A DNA stretch of 64,000 bases from Bog-473 sp963850095. GTDB taxonomy: Bacteria; Actinomycetota; Acidimicrobiia; Acidimicrobiales; RAAP-2. Below are positions 37,740-46,756 of this stretch, in pieces. Both the position numbers and the translations under genes were made by a program. Within the stretch, counting starts at the first letter, position 1, and each line of letters opens with the position of its first letter. Where the stretch lies: assembly GCA_963850095.1 (NCBI GenBank), contig CAWKJX010000008.1, positions 62,001-126,000 of the forward strand. The letters are read 5' to 3'. The notes beneath the pieces were generated by a model. That model saw nothing but the letters and a program-made list of their open reading frames with translations. It ran no database searches and was not told the origin of the DNA.

Positions 37740-37942
37740 GCCCACGGCGCCGGATCAGCGCAACCGGGGCCCGATCGTCTCCGTCTGGGCGTCTTTCGTG
37801 GAGATCCTCGATCCAGCGCCGGTTGCACGGTCCGTGGTCTCACCCGTCGGGTAGGAGGATTCGTGACCGGCTGTCACAGACCGGACCGCTCATTCGTCGT
37901 ACGGGTGACAAAGAGTGACGAAACCAGCTGTGAAAGGAGACC

Positions 37943-38419
37943 ATGATGGACGCCCGCCTCAACCTCTTCGAGAGCCCGATCGCCATGAAGCTGTTCAAGC
38001 ACATGAACGCTGCCGGTCGGGTGGTCAGCGAATCGGCCCTGCTCCCGGCCACGCAGGAGCTGGTCAAACTCCGGGCCAGCCAAATCAACGGCTGTGGCTT
38101 CTGCACCGACATGCACACCAAGGACGCCTTGCAGGCCGGGGAGAGCCAACTCCGGCTCAACCTGGTGGCGGCCTGGCGGGAGGCCACGGTCTTCACCGAG
38201 GCCGAGCGCGCCGCGCTGGAGCTCGCCGAGCAGGGCACACGGATCGCCGACGCGGCCGGTGGCGTGACCGACGAAGCCTGGACCAACGCGGCCAAGCACT
38301 ACGACGAGGAGCAACTCGGCGCTCTGGTCGCGGTGATCGCAATGATCAACTTCTACAACCGGCTGAACGTGATCGTCCGGCTGCCGGCCGGCGACTACCA
38401 GCCCGGCCAGTTCGGCTAG
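37943..38419 (+). CDS. carboxymuconolactone decarboxylase/AhpD-like protein
   Basis: 158 aa all-helical protein with the AhpD-type redox motif QINGCGFCTDMH (Cys-x-x-Cys plus His), near residue 52. Such proteins are peroxidase-like alkylhydroperoxidase D relatives. The full set of Glu-Cys-Cys-His residues is compatible with thiol peroxidase chemistry. ATG 37943 or 37946 follows GAAAGGAGACC. The 203-base stretch upstream holds no other gene. It stands alone, before a methyltransferase gene. Confidence 0.86.
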   Translation: MMDARLNLFESPIAMKLFKHMNAAGRVVSESALLPATQELVKLRASQINGCGFCTDMHTKDALQAGESQLRLNLVAAWREATVFTEAERAALELAEQGTRIADAAGGVTDEAWTNAAKHYDEEQLGALVAVIAMINFYNRLNVIVRLPAGDYQPGQFG

Positions 38420-38504
38420 TCCGTGATCTACCTCGGCGGCCCACTCAGAGAGCTCGACTCCGTGAGTGGGCCGATCCGTACTTCGCCGTAATAGCGTCCG
38501 CTCC

Positions 38505-39356
38505 ATGCCCGAAGAGCAGAGCGCGCCGGACGGCACGGCGGTGCGGGTCGCCTTGTGGAGGGCTTTGCACATGTACGTCGACGCCGCGCCTCACGTGCTC
38601 GAAGACGAGGTCGGGCTCCGGTTGGCCGATCCCGGCGACGATTGGCAAAGCCGTCCGGACATGGACCCGGTCTTCACCCGGGGCTTCCGGGCGGCCATCG
38701 TCGCCCGGGCCCGCTTCATCGAGGACCTGGTCGCGGAGCAAGCCGAACGAGGAGTCCGCCAGTACGTCCTCCTGGGAGCCGGTCTCGACACGTTCGCCCA
38801 GCGCCGACCGGAGATTGCCGTCCGCATGCAGGTCTTCGAAGTCGACCGTCCGGGGGCCCAGACCTGGAAGCGGGCGCGCTTGACCGAACTCGGCTTCGGT
38901 GTCCCGGAATGGTTGCGGCTGGTGCCGGTCGACTTCGAGGCGGAGCCATGGAGGCAAAGACTGGAAGAGGCGGGCTTCGATCCTCTCGAGAGAGCGGTCG
39001 TCGCGTCTACCGGCGTCTCGATGTACCTCAGCGCCGAGGCCAACCAGGAGACGATGCGCCACATCGCGTCCTTCGCTCCCGGCTCGGTGCTGGCCATGAC
39101 GTTCCTCTTGCCCCCGGAGCTCCTCGACCCGGAAGACCGCCTCGCGCTCCAGATGGCCGAGAAGGGTGCGCGGGCGTCGGGGACGCCCTTCATCAGCTTC
39201 TTCACACCGTCCGAAGCATTGGAGCTGGCCGCACGAGCAGGCTTTCGAGAAGCCCGGCACGTGCCGCTGTCGGAGCTGGCCGAGCGTTACTTTGCAGGCC
39301 GGACCGACGGCTTTCGGCCGACGACCGGAGAGGATCTGGTGGTCGCGGTCACCTGA
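38505..39356 (+). CDS. class I SAM-dependent methyltransferase, PPM/LCMT-like (TIGR00027 type)
   Basis: 283 aa. The SAM site is QYVLLGAGLDTFAQRRP near residue 88, the second acidic motif is VFEVDRPGAQTWKR, and VVASTGVSMYLSAEANQETM follows. This is the leucine-carboxyl-methyltransferase-like family common in mycobacteria. The acceptor is unknown. ATG 38505 has no Shine-Dalgarno; TAGCGT (38492-38497) lies seven bases upstream, as in a leaderless promoter. Confidence 0.86.
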   Translation: MPEEQSAPDGTAVRVALWRALHMYVDAAPHVLEDEVGLRLADPGDDWQSRPDMDPVFTRGFRAAIVARARFIEDLVAEQAERGVRQYVLLGAGLDTFAQRRPEIAVRMQVFEVDRPGAQTWKRARLTELGFGVPEWLRLVPVDFEAEPWRQRLEEAGFDPLERAVVASTGVSMYLSAEANQETMRHIASFAPGSVLAMTFLLPPELLDPEDRLALQMAEKGARASGTPFISFFTPSEALELAARAGFREARHVPLSELAERYFAGRTDGFRPTTGEDLVVAVT

Positions 39357-39504
39357 CCGCGGAGAGATGGCGTGGACCGACCTGGCAACGTTGCGTCACC
39401 GCGCCGTTGAGTGACCGCTGGCGTCGCGACATCCGCTCGAGCACAGCCTGTCCCTGGCCGGCCTCGAACCTCGTCGGCCCCTTCCGGGGCAGAATGGCGG
39501 CAGA

Positions 39505-39963
39505 GTGAACGCTGACCTCGACGAGTTGCGTCGGCTGCGCCGGGCCCGCGATCAGATGGACCGCGACTACGCCCTGCCGCTCGACGTGCAGGCGCTCGCT
39601 CGCACCGCGCTGATGTCGACGGCACACTTCAGTCGCCGCTTCCGCGAAGCGTACGCCGAGACGCCCTACTCCTATCTCATGACCCGACGCATTGAGCGGG
39701 CCAAGGCGCTGCTGCGACGGGGCGACCTGAGCGTGACTGATGTCTGCTTCGCGGTCGGGTGGACGAGCCTCGGCTCCTTCTCGGCCCGGTTCACCGAGCT
39801 CGTCGGCGAGACGCCCTCCGCGTACCGGGCCCGCAACCACGAAGAGCTCCGCATCATGCCCAGCTGCCTGACGATGGTCCTGACCCGGCCACGAAAGGGT
39901 GGGAGGCCGAAGCGGACGGAGGAGAGCAGTTTCGGAGAAGCGCCCGTCGCCCTGTCCACGTAA
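39505..39963 (+). CDS. AraC-family transcriptional regulator (short, HTH only)
   Basis: 152 aa consisting of the double helix-turn-helix of AraC proteins: LDVQALARTALMSTAHFSRRFREAYAETPYSYLMTRRIERAK and VTDVCFAVGWTSLGSFSARFTELVGETPSAYR in continuous frame. No effector domain. GTG 39505. It is followed after ten bases by a glyoxalase-like gene, a pairing common in actinobacteria, so it probably controls that gene. Confidence 0.87.
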   Translation: MNADLDELRRLRRARDQMDRDYALPLDVQALARTALMSTAHFSRRFREAYAETPYSYLMTRRIERAKALLRRGDLSVTDVCFAVGWTSLGSFSARFTELVGETPSAYRARNHEELRIMPSCLTMVLTRPRKGGRPKRTEESSFGEAPVALST

Positions 39964-39973
39964 CGTCTGCGCC

Positions 39974-40378
39974 ATGACCGTCTCACTCAGCACCGTGCAC
40001 ATCCTCGTCGACGACCCCGACGCCGCCCTGGCCTTCTACCGTGACACCCTCGGCCTGACGGTGAGCTTCGAAGTCGAAAATGGCGGCTTCAAATGGATCA
40101 CCCTCGTCACCGAGAGCCAGCCCGAGGTGGGGATTGTGCTGTCGCAGCCGCAAGCGGGCCGCTCCAAGGAGGACGGAGACGCCCTGGCGGCCATGCTCGC
40201 CAAGGGCGAAATGTACCCGGTCCACTTCCGCACCGACGACCTCGACGCGATCTTCGACAACATCGCCTCGACGCCGGGAGTCGAGGTGCTCCAGGAGCCC
40301 ACCAGCCAGCCCTGGGGTGTGCGCGACGCCGCTGTGCGCGACCCCGCAGGCAACCGGCTCCGCATTGAGCAGGCATAG
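39974..40378 (+). CDS. VOC-family (glyoxalase/bleomycin-resistance fold) protein
   Basis: 134 aa, two beta-alpha-beta-beta-beta modules: VHILVDDPDAALAFYRDTLGLTVSFEV and MYPVHFRTDDLDAIFDNI, ending WGVRDAAVRDPAGNRLRIEQ with the usual metal Glu near the end. The enzymatic activity is not determinable. ATG 39974 has no Shine-Dalgarno. TAACGT (39961-39966) is seven bases upstream, overlapping the end of the AraC gene. Confidence 0.85.
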   Translation: MTVSLSTVHILVDDPDAALAFYRDTLGLTVSFEVENGGFKWITLVTESQPEVGIVLSQPQAGRSKEDGDALAAMLAKGEMYPVHFRTDDLDAIFDNIASTPGVEVLQEPTSQPWGVRDAAVRDPAGNRLRIEQA

Positions 40379-40587
40379 ATCCGGCACGTGACCGTGCGCA
40401 CGGCGCGCTCCGGTCAACCGGACGTCTGCGGGGGAATGGCGCTGGGCCCGTCGGGCCGGCAGGACCGATCAGCGTCAGACGTCAGCCCGTGGGATCTCCG
40501 TGGATTCCCGAGAAAGCTTCGGGCGAAAGAAGCCGGCCCCTGCGTGCCGCCTCAGCGCCACCGCGGCCGCCCGCTGGGGCCGGGACG

Positions 40588-40995
40588 CTACGCAGCGCGG
40601 CCGAGCTCTCGGTCGGCCACCGTGTCACGCACCTTGCGGGCCACCGAGGGTGCCGCCTCGAGAATCCTCCGAAACTCGACGGGCGTCCCCGCGTAGACCA
40701 TGGCGTCGGTAGACGTGGTCACCGTCGCATTGCGGCGTCCGAAGCCGCCATCGAGCAGGGCCATCTCACCCACGAGGTCGCCGCGCTCGAGGGTGGCGAT
40801 GGTGCGGCCACCCTGGCTCACCGTTGCCTCGCCCTCGGCGATGATCATGAACTGATCACCCCGGGCGCCCTCCTCGACGAGGACCCGGCCGGCCGAAACG
40901 GGCAGCAACGTCAGGTGGCGCCTGATTTCAGCCAGCTCCGACCGGCTGACCTCGGAGAACAGTGGCATTTCCGCCAACGTGTCAGTGAAGCGCAT
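40588..40995 (-). CDS. cyclic-nucleotide-binding (Crp-type) domain protein
   Basis: 135 aa single cNMP-binding beta-roll: GDQFMIIAEGEATVSQGG, then DLVGEMALLDGGFGRRNATVTT, the phosphate-binding cassette region. There is no DNA-binding domain, so it acts as a sensor or partner module. ATG 40995 (MRFTDTLAEMPLFSEV) is chosen because GAGGAG precedes it by six bases. The frame stays open upstream to 41148, but that extension lacks similarity and runs through an AT-rich operator-like region. Confidence 0.82.
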   Translation of the reverse strand: MRFTDTLAEMPLFSEVSRSELAEIRRHLTLLPVSAGRVLVEEGARGDQFMIIAEGEATVSQGGRTIATLERGDLVGEMALLDGGFGRRNATVTTSTDAMVYAGTPVEFRRILEAAPSVARKVRDTVADRELGRAA

Positions 40996-41038
40996 CTTCA
41001 CTCCTCTCTTCCCACGAACCAGGGTGCCGTTTCTGTTC

Positions 41039-41072
41039 ATATCTGTCAACCTGTTGAACAGGATATCTGTCA
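41039..41072. promoter_or_regulatory. operator-like repeats upstream of the cNMP-binding gene
   Basis: ATATCTGTCA occurs at 41039-41048 and 41063-41072, 24 bases apart. Exactly between them is the inverted repeat CCTGTTGAACAGG (41050-41062, perfect 6-bp arms). It is AT-rich against the local background and lies 44-77 bases before the start codon. Confidence 0.55.
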
Positions 41073-41222
41073 TCGTTATTTCCGATCTGAACCAGAGATT
41101 CCCGGCGGCCGGAGCGAGAGACCCGGAGCGAGAGGAATGGGGACCCACAGCCGCTCCCGTGTGGGGAACCCCGGCGGACGGTCTGAGAGAGGTTCTGGCG
41201 GCGTTGCCGGACCGCCGGAGCC

Positions 41223-42716
41223 CTACCCCAGACGGGTCAGCACGTTCCGAGTGATCTGCTCAATCTGCGGGTCTCGGCCGGCCAGCCCGTGGGCCCAGTC
41301 GGTCGACCCCGACGTCACCACCGTGGCGCCCGCCTCGTTGGTGTACGCACCCAGCACCGCGTGACCGTGCCGTATGCGTTCGATCGCCTCGGGCTCACGC
41401 GTCCCGAAGACCCGTGAGGCGATGTACTCCAGCTCGCTCGGCTCGCCCGGCCTGGGCGGACGAGGGGCTGTCTCCCGGGTGAAGTGCTGTGTCGGGCAGG
41501 TGCCGAGAATCTCGAACGTCGCCGGGGTGCCGTCCTCGCCCGTCGGGTACGGCAGCCCGTCGCGATAGGTGAACACGCACCCGTCGCATTCGTAGCCGAC
41601 CACGGTGGCGCCGGCCCCGAGGACGTCGCCGTAGCCGAGCCCGGTGCCGTCGAAGATCCAGTGACCGGCGCGGTGCACGGTGTAGCCACCGAGACCGGAC
41701 GTCACATTGCGACCTATCCGGTGGTAGCCCCCGCGGGTGAACGTGACGCCGGTCATGAGATTCTCGGGGCGACCGACGATCATGTCGGACCAGAACGTCG
41801 TCACCTCCGCTTCCTTGTCCGTTCCCATGAGCGGATCACTCTTGAAGAGGCTCTTGTACCCGACCATGACGTCGTGATCCTCACCCTCGATGCGCACCTG
41901 CCACAACGACGTATTGCCCGAGAAAAACGCGCCATTTCCGCCGGCTGCGATGAATGATTCGACCGTGTCGCGCATACCACCCGACCAGTACTCATCGTGA
42001 CCGACCGACAAGTACAGGCTGGCGTCGTCCAACACCTCAGGGTGCTCCTCGAGGTCAGCATTCGTGCACACGCCGATCTCGAAACCCTCGCGTTCGGCCC
42101 ACTCGATGAAGGGGAGCTCCCAGTCGGGCCAGCCCGCCGATCCGGCCCAGCCGGAAAGGTGATTGATCTGGATATAACCCACATGGGCCGCGTTCTGCGG
42201 ATCGGGCTCGCCCGTCCCCGTGACGCGACGTCCCTTACCGGGCGGCTTGTACAGGTAGCCCGCCGACATGGGGCGTCGCAGGGCAACGTGAGTGCCGCCG
42301 GTGTACAGGTTCGATCCCCCGAAGTCGTTGTAGGCGTGCCATGTATTGGTCGCCAGCGCGACCACAATCCGTTGACCGGACGTGGGGCGCACGACGAAGA
42401 ACGCGTAGTCGCGCCGCACCTTCTCGCCGATGTCGATCTCCATGACGACCTCGTAGTAGCCCGACCGCCACGCCGGGTCGACATCCACCGTGAGAGCGAT
42501 CGGCCACCCGCACCCTTTCGAGGAGGCTTCATTGGGAGTCTCGTGCTCGTCGGTCGCGACCGCGTCACAGGTGAGGACGACCTCCCGTCGCGCTCCGACC
42601 CGGGCCACTTCCACACGTACCGGCCGCCCACCCGATGACGAAATATGAAGACCGACCTGCCCTCCCGCGTTCACTGACTGCGGCCAGCAGTACCCCGTCA
42701 CCACCTCACGCGCCAT
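41223..42716 (-). CDS. N,N-dimethylformamidase large-subunit-like protein
   Basis: 497 aa. The C-terminal two-thirds match the domain of the large (beta) subunit of N,N-dimethylformamidase: NTWHAYNDFGGSNLYTG, LYLSVGHDEYWSGGMRDTVESFIAAGGNGAFFSGNT in continuous frame, and TSGSTDWAHGL. The first 110 residues form a beta-sandwich-like region. The small subunit of true dimethylformamidase is not seen nearby, and the protein is shorter than the characterised enzyme. It is therefore a family member of unknown substrate, probably a C-N hydrolase. ATG 42716. Confidence 0.8.
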   Translation of the reverse strand: MAREVVTGYCWPQSVNAGGQVGLHISSSGGRPVRVEVARVGARREVVLTCDAVATDEHETPNEASSKGCGWPIALTVDVDPAWRSGYYEVVMEIDIGEKVRRDYAFFVVRPTSGQRIVVALATNTWHAYNDFGGSNLYTGGTHVALRRPMSAGYLYKPPGKGRRVTGTGEPDPQNAAHVGYIQINHLSGWAGSAGWPDWELPFIEWAEREGFEIGVCTNADLEEHPEVLDDASLYLSVGHDEYWSGGMRDTVESFIAAGGNGAFFSGNTSLWQVRIEGEDHDVMVGYKSLFKSDPLMGTDKEAEVTTFWSDMIVGRPENLMTGVTFTRGGYHRIGRNVTSGLGGYTVHRAGHWIFDGTGLGYGDVLGAGATVVGYECDGCVFTYRDGLPYPTGEDGTPATFEILGTCPTQHFTRETAPRPPRPGEPSELEYIASRVFGTREPEAIERIRHGHAVLGAYTNEAGATVVTSGSTDWAHGLAGRDPQIEQITRNVLTRLG

Positions 42717-42861
42717 CGCCCGACCCTAACGGGACCGGATCACTGGTTGCGTCCGAAGGAGGTCATGTGGAGTGAAAGGTGAGCTGTCCACCGCGCCGGG
42801 TTGTCTTTTCGCAGCTCATGGCCAACTCGGCGTCGCCTTATTTCTGGTCCTGAACTGGACC

Positions 42862-43347
42862 TCAGTTCGGACTCGCACCCCGGATCTGCGGAACGTTCTG
42901 CCCGGCCCTCCTTATCCGCACGAGGCAGGTGGCGGCCAGGACGATGAAGCTTGCCTCGACGACCAGGCTCATGGTGCCGAGGAGGTAGCCCCAATTTCCG
43001 ACATCACCCGGGTCGCCCGGTACTCCCACGGTGCGCGACAGGATGTACCCGGTCATAGGCCCAATGCTCGACGCCAGTCCGAGAATCCAGCCAAAGGTCT
43101 TCCCACGAATGATGAGAGCGGCGGCAATGGTGCTGCCTATCTCGACCATGTAATAGCCGTACTTCAGCCACATGGGCGACTGGTCTCCCAGAAGGCCCCC
43201 CTGGTCCTGTAGGTGGATTATGGCGATAGCCAATGCGAGGCCGGCGCCCAGAACCAGGAGCGGGACAGGGGTCTGGGTGTCGTCGCTCAGGAGGACTCTT
43301 GTGACACGTTGCCCGGATGACGCCGGCGCCTGGGTCACCGATACCAT
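42862..43347 (-). CDS. small integral membrane protein, unknown function
   Basis: 161 aa with four likely transmembrane segments (about 30-50, 65-85, 85-105 and 125-150: VPLLVLGAGLALAIAIIH, MVEIGSTIAAALIIRG, WILGLASSIGPMTGYIL, MSLVVEASFIVLAATCLV). I do not recognise the family. ATG 43347 is chosen because AAGGAG precedes it by ten bases; the open frame extends further without support. It lies upstream of the dimethylformamidase-like gene on the same strand, 145 bases away. Confidence 0.65.
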   Translation of the reverse strand: MVSVTQAPASSGQRVTRVLLSDDTQTPVPLLVLGAGLALAIAIIHLQDQGGLLGDQSPMWLKYGYYMVEIGSTIAAALIIRGKTFGWILGLASSIGPMTGYILSRTVGVPGDPGDVGNWGYLLGTMSLVVEASFIVLAATCLVRIRRAGQNVPQIRGASPN

Positions 43348-43762
43348 TTGCACAGAACTCCTTCTTGAATCTCGAGGTTCGCCTTGAGTGGCTGAGTGCG
43401 TAAGTGCTCCCAGGGGTCTACGAACCATGTGGGATTCGAGATTTATGGATCCGTTGGATGTTCCACGCGGTCGTTGGGGCGCGTCAGAGAGATATGAGAC
43501 TCCATCACCCTCTGATCGACGAGGCAGAAGATGGCCGGAGAGATCACGCGTCAGGGTCGCATCTGGCTCACCGAACACCCGTCGTGCCTCTGATTCTTCG
43601 TCGATCATCTACAGGTTGGTCCTTCAGACGTGGTGCTCGGTCCGCCCGCGGGCACCCAAAATGGGCCCGGACGGACAGTGCAAATCGACGAGTGGGAGAC
43701 TGAGGGCCTGACACCCCCACCCGGCTCACCCAACCAAGGACCTTCGGGTTACGCTCGGACTC
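43348..43762. other. 415-base gene-free divergent region
   Basis: Between the membrane protein and the sedolisin gene. No convincing reading frame is seen. The only promoter-like element is TACGCT (43750-43755), seven bases before the sedolisin GTG, with no good -35. Base composition is less GC-rich than the flanking genes. Confidence 0.4.
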
Positions 43763-46600
43763 GTGAAGCGGTCGGCGCGTCAGGGCGGGACGTCGAGAAG
43801 ATCGCCACGTCGCGTGGTGTTGCATCTCCTGCCCGCCATTCTGGTGGCAGCCGGTCTCGCCACCATCCCCGCCGACATGGCCAGTGCTTCACTGGTGCGC
43901 CCCGCCTTCTTGTCTCCCGGTGCAGCACCTGCAGGTGCGACCGCGCTCGGCGCCACACCACCGACCCAGAATCTCACCGTAAGCGTCGTGCTCCCTCCGT
44001 CGAACCAAACGGCACTCACGACGTTGCTGCACGACCAGAACGATCCGAGCTCGCCCGAGTATCACCATTGGCTCTCACCCGGGCAGTTCCCTTCGATGTT
44101 CGGACCCTCTCAAAGCGACGTCTCCGCGGTGACCTCCTGGCTCAGCGCCGACGGGCTCACGCCTACGGTTTCGGGTTACCTCGTCACGGTCACGGCCCCG
44201 GCGTCCGAGTTCACGAGTGTGCTCGGGACCGGGTTCGAGCGCTACAAGCTCGCGGGAGGTGGCACCGGAGACGTCGCATCGTCCGCACCACTCGTGCCCA
44301 CCGATTTGGCCACGGGGCAGATCTCTTCGATCATCGGGTTGAACACCGCCGACCAGTTCACCAGCCAAGACGTCCCACCCGGTTCGGCGGCCCAATCCCC
44401 TCACGCCAGCCGTCCCAATGACGACGGGCTGACTCCCTGCTCGGCCGCGACCTTCGCGGCCGAAGGGCAGTACTACACCCTGGATCAGGAGGGAGCGGAC
44501 TACGGCATCGGCTCGTTGCTCTCTGCCGGCGAAAACGGGACGGGCGTGACCATCGGTCTCTACGAACTCGGGCAGTCCTCTGCCTTCGACATCAGCACGT
44601 ACAAGGCCTGCTTCGGTCTGAACAACGGTTTCACCGTTGACAACGTCGACGGCGGAGCACCGAGCGGGACAGGCGGCACCGGCGAGGCCGATCTCGACGC
44701 GGAGGAGGCGATGACCCAGTCGCCCCGCGCCAATGTGATCTCCTATGAGGGACCGAACTCCGAAACGGGCGCCCTCGACGTCTGGAACACAATCGTTACT
44801 GACGACGTCGCTCAGGTCGTCTCGACCAGCTGGGGCATGTGCGAGCCCGACGCCGAGAGCGGCGGCGTGCAGGGGGCCTACACCGGGCTCTTCGAGCGGG
44901 CCGAGGCGCAGGGCCAATCGATTTTCGCCGCGAGCGGGGACTCGGGGTCCGAGGGCTGCTTCGCCTCCGACGGGACCTCGAGCGAGCAGGTCACCTACCC
45001 GGCGTCTGACCCCGGGGTTACCGCGGTCGGAGGGACGTCCCTGTACTCGAACGCTCCCGAGACGGCATGGAACTGGTGTCAGGGCGACGAGACCATTGCC
45101 TGTGCAGAAAATAACGGCGGCGCAGGCGGCGGTGGGATGTCACGATACGAGGCGCGCCCGACCTACCAACCCAACAAACTTCAGTGGCCAGTCGCTCAGT
45201 CGTGTGGCACCGAGTGCCGGGAGGTCCCCGATATTTCGGCCAACGCGGGAGTGGGTATGGTGATCTACGCCAACGGTGGCTGGACGGTCGAGGGGGGAAC
45301 GAGCTTCGCCTCTCCCTTCATGGGCGGCATGGTAGCCGACACCGAATCGGGATGCGGCAAGGTCGGGCTCCTCACGCCACTGCTCTACGACCTGTACTCC
45401 GAGGGCTCGTACGGCAGTGCCTTCGATGACGTCGCCACTGGCGACAACGACCTCACGGGGTCCAATGGCGGTCAATATCCGGCCACATCGGGTTACGACG
45501 CCGCGACGGGAATCGGCAGTCCCATGGCTCCTGGACTCACTTGTCCACTGGTGTCCTCGGTGGGCGCGGGGCAAGCCGGCTCCGACGTGACCATCAGCGG
45601 CCTCGGGCTCGAGCACGCCGCCTTCTCGTTCGGCTCGGCCGCAGCGAACGTGGTCTCTGCCACTGCCACGTCAGCCACGGTCGTCGTCCCGGCGGGCAGC
45701 GGCACCGTCACGGTGAATGCCACCAGCAGCGCCGGCAACGCGTCGCAGACGGCGTCGTTCACCTATGCCACCCCACCGGCTCCTCCCGCGCCACCAACCC
45801 CTGCACCTGAACCGCAGCACGGGTACTGGCTCGTGGGGTCCGATGGCGGGATCTTCACCTTTGGCTCGGCACAATTCTACGGCTCGACCGGCTCGCTCCA
45901 CCTCCAGCGCCCGGTCGTCGGCATCGTCCCGACACAAGACCGCAGCGGCTACTGGCTCGATGCCTCCGACGGGGGGATCTTCGCCTTCGGTGACGCCGGC
46001 TTCTACGGCTCGATCCCCGGACTCGGGCTACACCCGGCCGCCTCGGGCCTGCCGAACTCGCTCAACGCACCCATCGTCGGCATGGTGCCCTCCACCGACG
46101 GCGGCGGCTACTTCATGGTGGCTTCAGATGGTGGCGTCTTCGCGTTCGGCGACGCCCACTTCGCCGGCAGCTGCCCGGGAATAGGCGGCTGCTCGGGCGC
46201 GGCGGTCGCGGTGATGCCTGACGCCAGCGGCGACGGCTACTGGCTCGTGACCCAGACGGGACACGTCTACGCCTTCGGCGACGCTCCCAACCACGGCGAA
46301 CCCGGACCACAGAGCGTGCCGGTGACGTCGGCCATGCGGACTCCTGACGGGGGGGGCTACTGGATCCTCTTCTCGAACGGCGCCATTTCCAACTTCGGCG
46401 ATGCCGGGGTCTTCGGAAGCCCGGTCGGCCTCATGGGCGGCCTCGATCCCGCGACGGCCATCTTCACCACCTCCGACGGACGGGGCTATTGGGTCGCGGC
46501 GGCCAACGGAGCCGTAGCCAGCTTCGGAGATGCCCCCTATGACGGCTCCGTGCTGGGAACCCGGCTCAACGGCTCCATCATTGCTGCCACTGGCTGGTAG
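43763..46600 (+). CDS. sedolisin/kumamolisin-type S53 protease with TIG domain and C-terminal propeller-like repeats
   Basis: 945 aa secreted serine-carboxyl protease. Residues 1-45 are a signal peptide (KRSARQGGTSRRSPRR, then a hydrophobic core). Residues 55-215 are a Pro-kumamolisin activation domain (SPEYHHWLSPGQFPSMFGPS). Residues about 245-605 are the catalytic domain with Glu308 and Asp312 (GEADLD), oxyanion Asp393 (ASGDSGSEG), Ser514 (GGTSFASP) and the calcium site region FDDVATGDND…GYDAATGIGSP. A TIG/IPT domain (about 608-670) and a Pro-rich linker follow. Residues about 687-945 hold six GYWxxxSDGG…FGDA repeats. GTG 43763; leaderless promoter likely. It would degrade protein outside the cell, optimum probably acidic as in the family. 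Confidence 0.92.
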   Translation: MKRSARQGGTSRRSPRRVVLHLLPAILVAAGLATIPADMASASLVRPAFLSPGAAPAGATALGATPPTQNLTVSVVLPPSNQTALTTLLHDQNDPSSPEYHHWLSPGQFPSMFGPSQSDVSAVTSWLSADGLTPTVSGYLVTVTAPASEFTSVLGTGFERYKLAGGGTGDVASSAPLVPTDLATGQISSIIGLNTADQFTSQDVPPGSAAQSPHASRPNDDGLTPCSAATFAAEGQYYTLDQEGADYGIGSLLSAGENGTGVTIGLYELGQSSAFDISTYKACFGLNNGFTVDNVDGGAPSGTGGTGEADLDAEEAMTQSPRANVISYEGPNSETGALDVWNTIVTDDVAQVVSTSWGMCEPDAESGGVQGAYTGLFERAEAQGQSIFAASGDSGSEGCFASDGTSSEQVTYPASDPGVTAVGGTSLYSNAPETAWNWCQGDETIACAENNGGAGGGGMSRYEARPTYQPNKLQWPVAQSCGTECREVPDISANAGVGMVIYANGGWTVEGGTSFASPFMGGMVADTESGCGKVGLLTPLLYDLYSEGSYGSAFDDVATGDNDLTGSNGGQYPATSGYDAATGIGSPMAPGLTCPLVSSVGAGQAGSDVTISGLGLEHAAFSFGSAAANVVSATATSATVVVPAGSGTVTVNATSSAGNASQTASFTYATPPAPPAPPTPAPEPQHGYWLVGSDGGIFTFGSAQFYGSTGSLHLQRPVVGIVPTQDRSGYWLDASDGGIFAFGDAGFYGSIPGLGLHPAASGLPNSLNAPIVGMVPSTDGGGYFMVASDGGVFAFGDAHFAGSCPGIGGCSGAAVAVMPDASGDGYWLVTQTGHVYAFGDAPNHGEPGPQSVPVTSAMRTPDGGGYWILFSNGAISNFGDAGVFGSPVGLMGGLDPATAIFTTSDGRGYWVAAANGAVASFGDAPYDGSVLGTRLNGSIIAATGW
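45821..46594 (+). repeat. six degenerate protein repeats in the sedolisin C-terminus
   Basis: Six units of about 40-45 codons begin GYWLVGSDGGIF, GYWLDASDGGIF, GYFMVASDGGVF, GYWLVTQTGHVY, GYWILFSNGAIS and GYWVAAANGAVA, each followed by FGSA/FGDA. They probably form a beta-propeller-like adhesion or cell-wall module. Such repeats are frequent in secreted proteins of Acidimicrobiia, as far as I know. Confidence 0.85.
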
Positions 46601-46756
46601 GCGGTTTCGCCGAAAGGGAGCCCGTCAGCACTCGAGGGTCAACGTCAGACTGAGAAGGTGGCCGCCCGCTGCGAATCAACGCGGCTGGGCCAGCCGACAT
46701 CTCGGATTCCGGCAGCGGGCTTGGCCAATCGGTTCGCGTTCAGCTCAAACGGCAAT

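Noticed and set aside
42305..42330. GGTTCGATCCC, resembling a tRNA T-arm
   Set aside because: It lies inside the dimethylformamidase-like coding region and no cloverleaf can be drawn around it.
43404..43703. 100-codon plus-strand reading frame before the sedolisin gene
   Set aside because: The composition is arginine/histidine-rich as expected from chance frames in GC-rich DNA, with no domain and no ribosome site.
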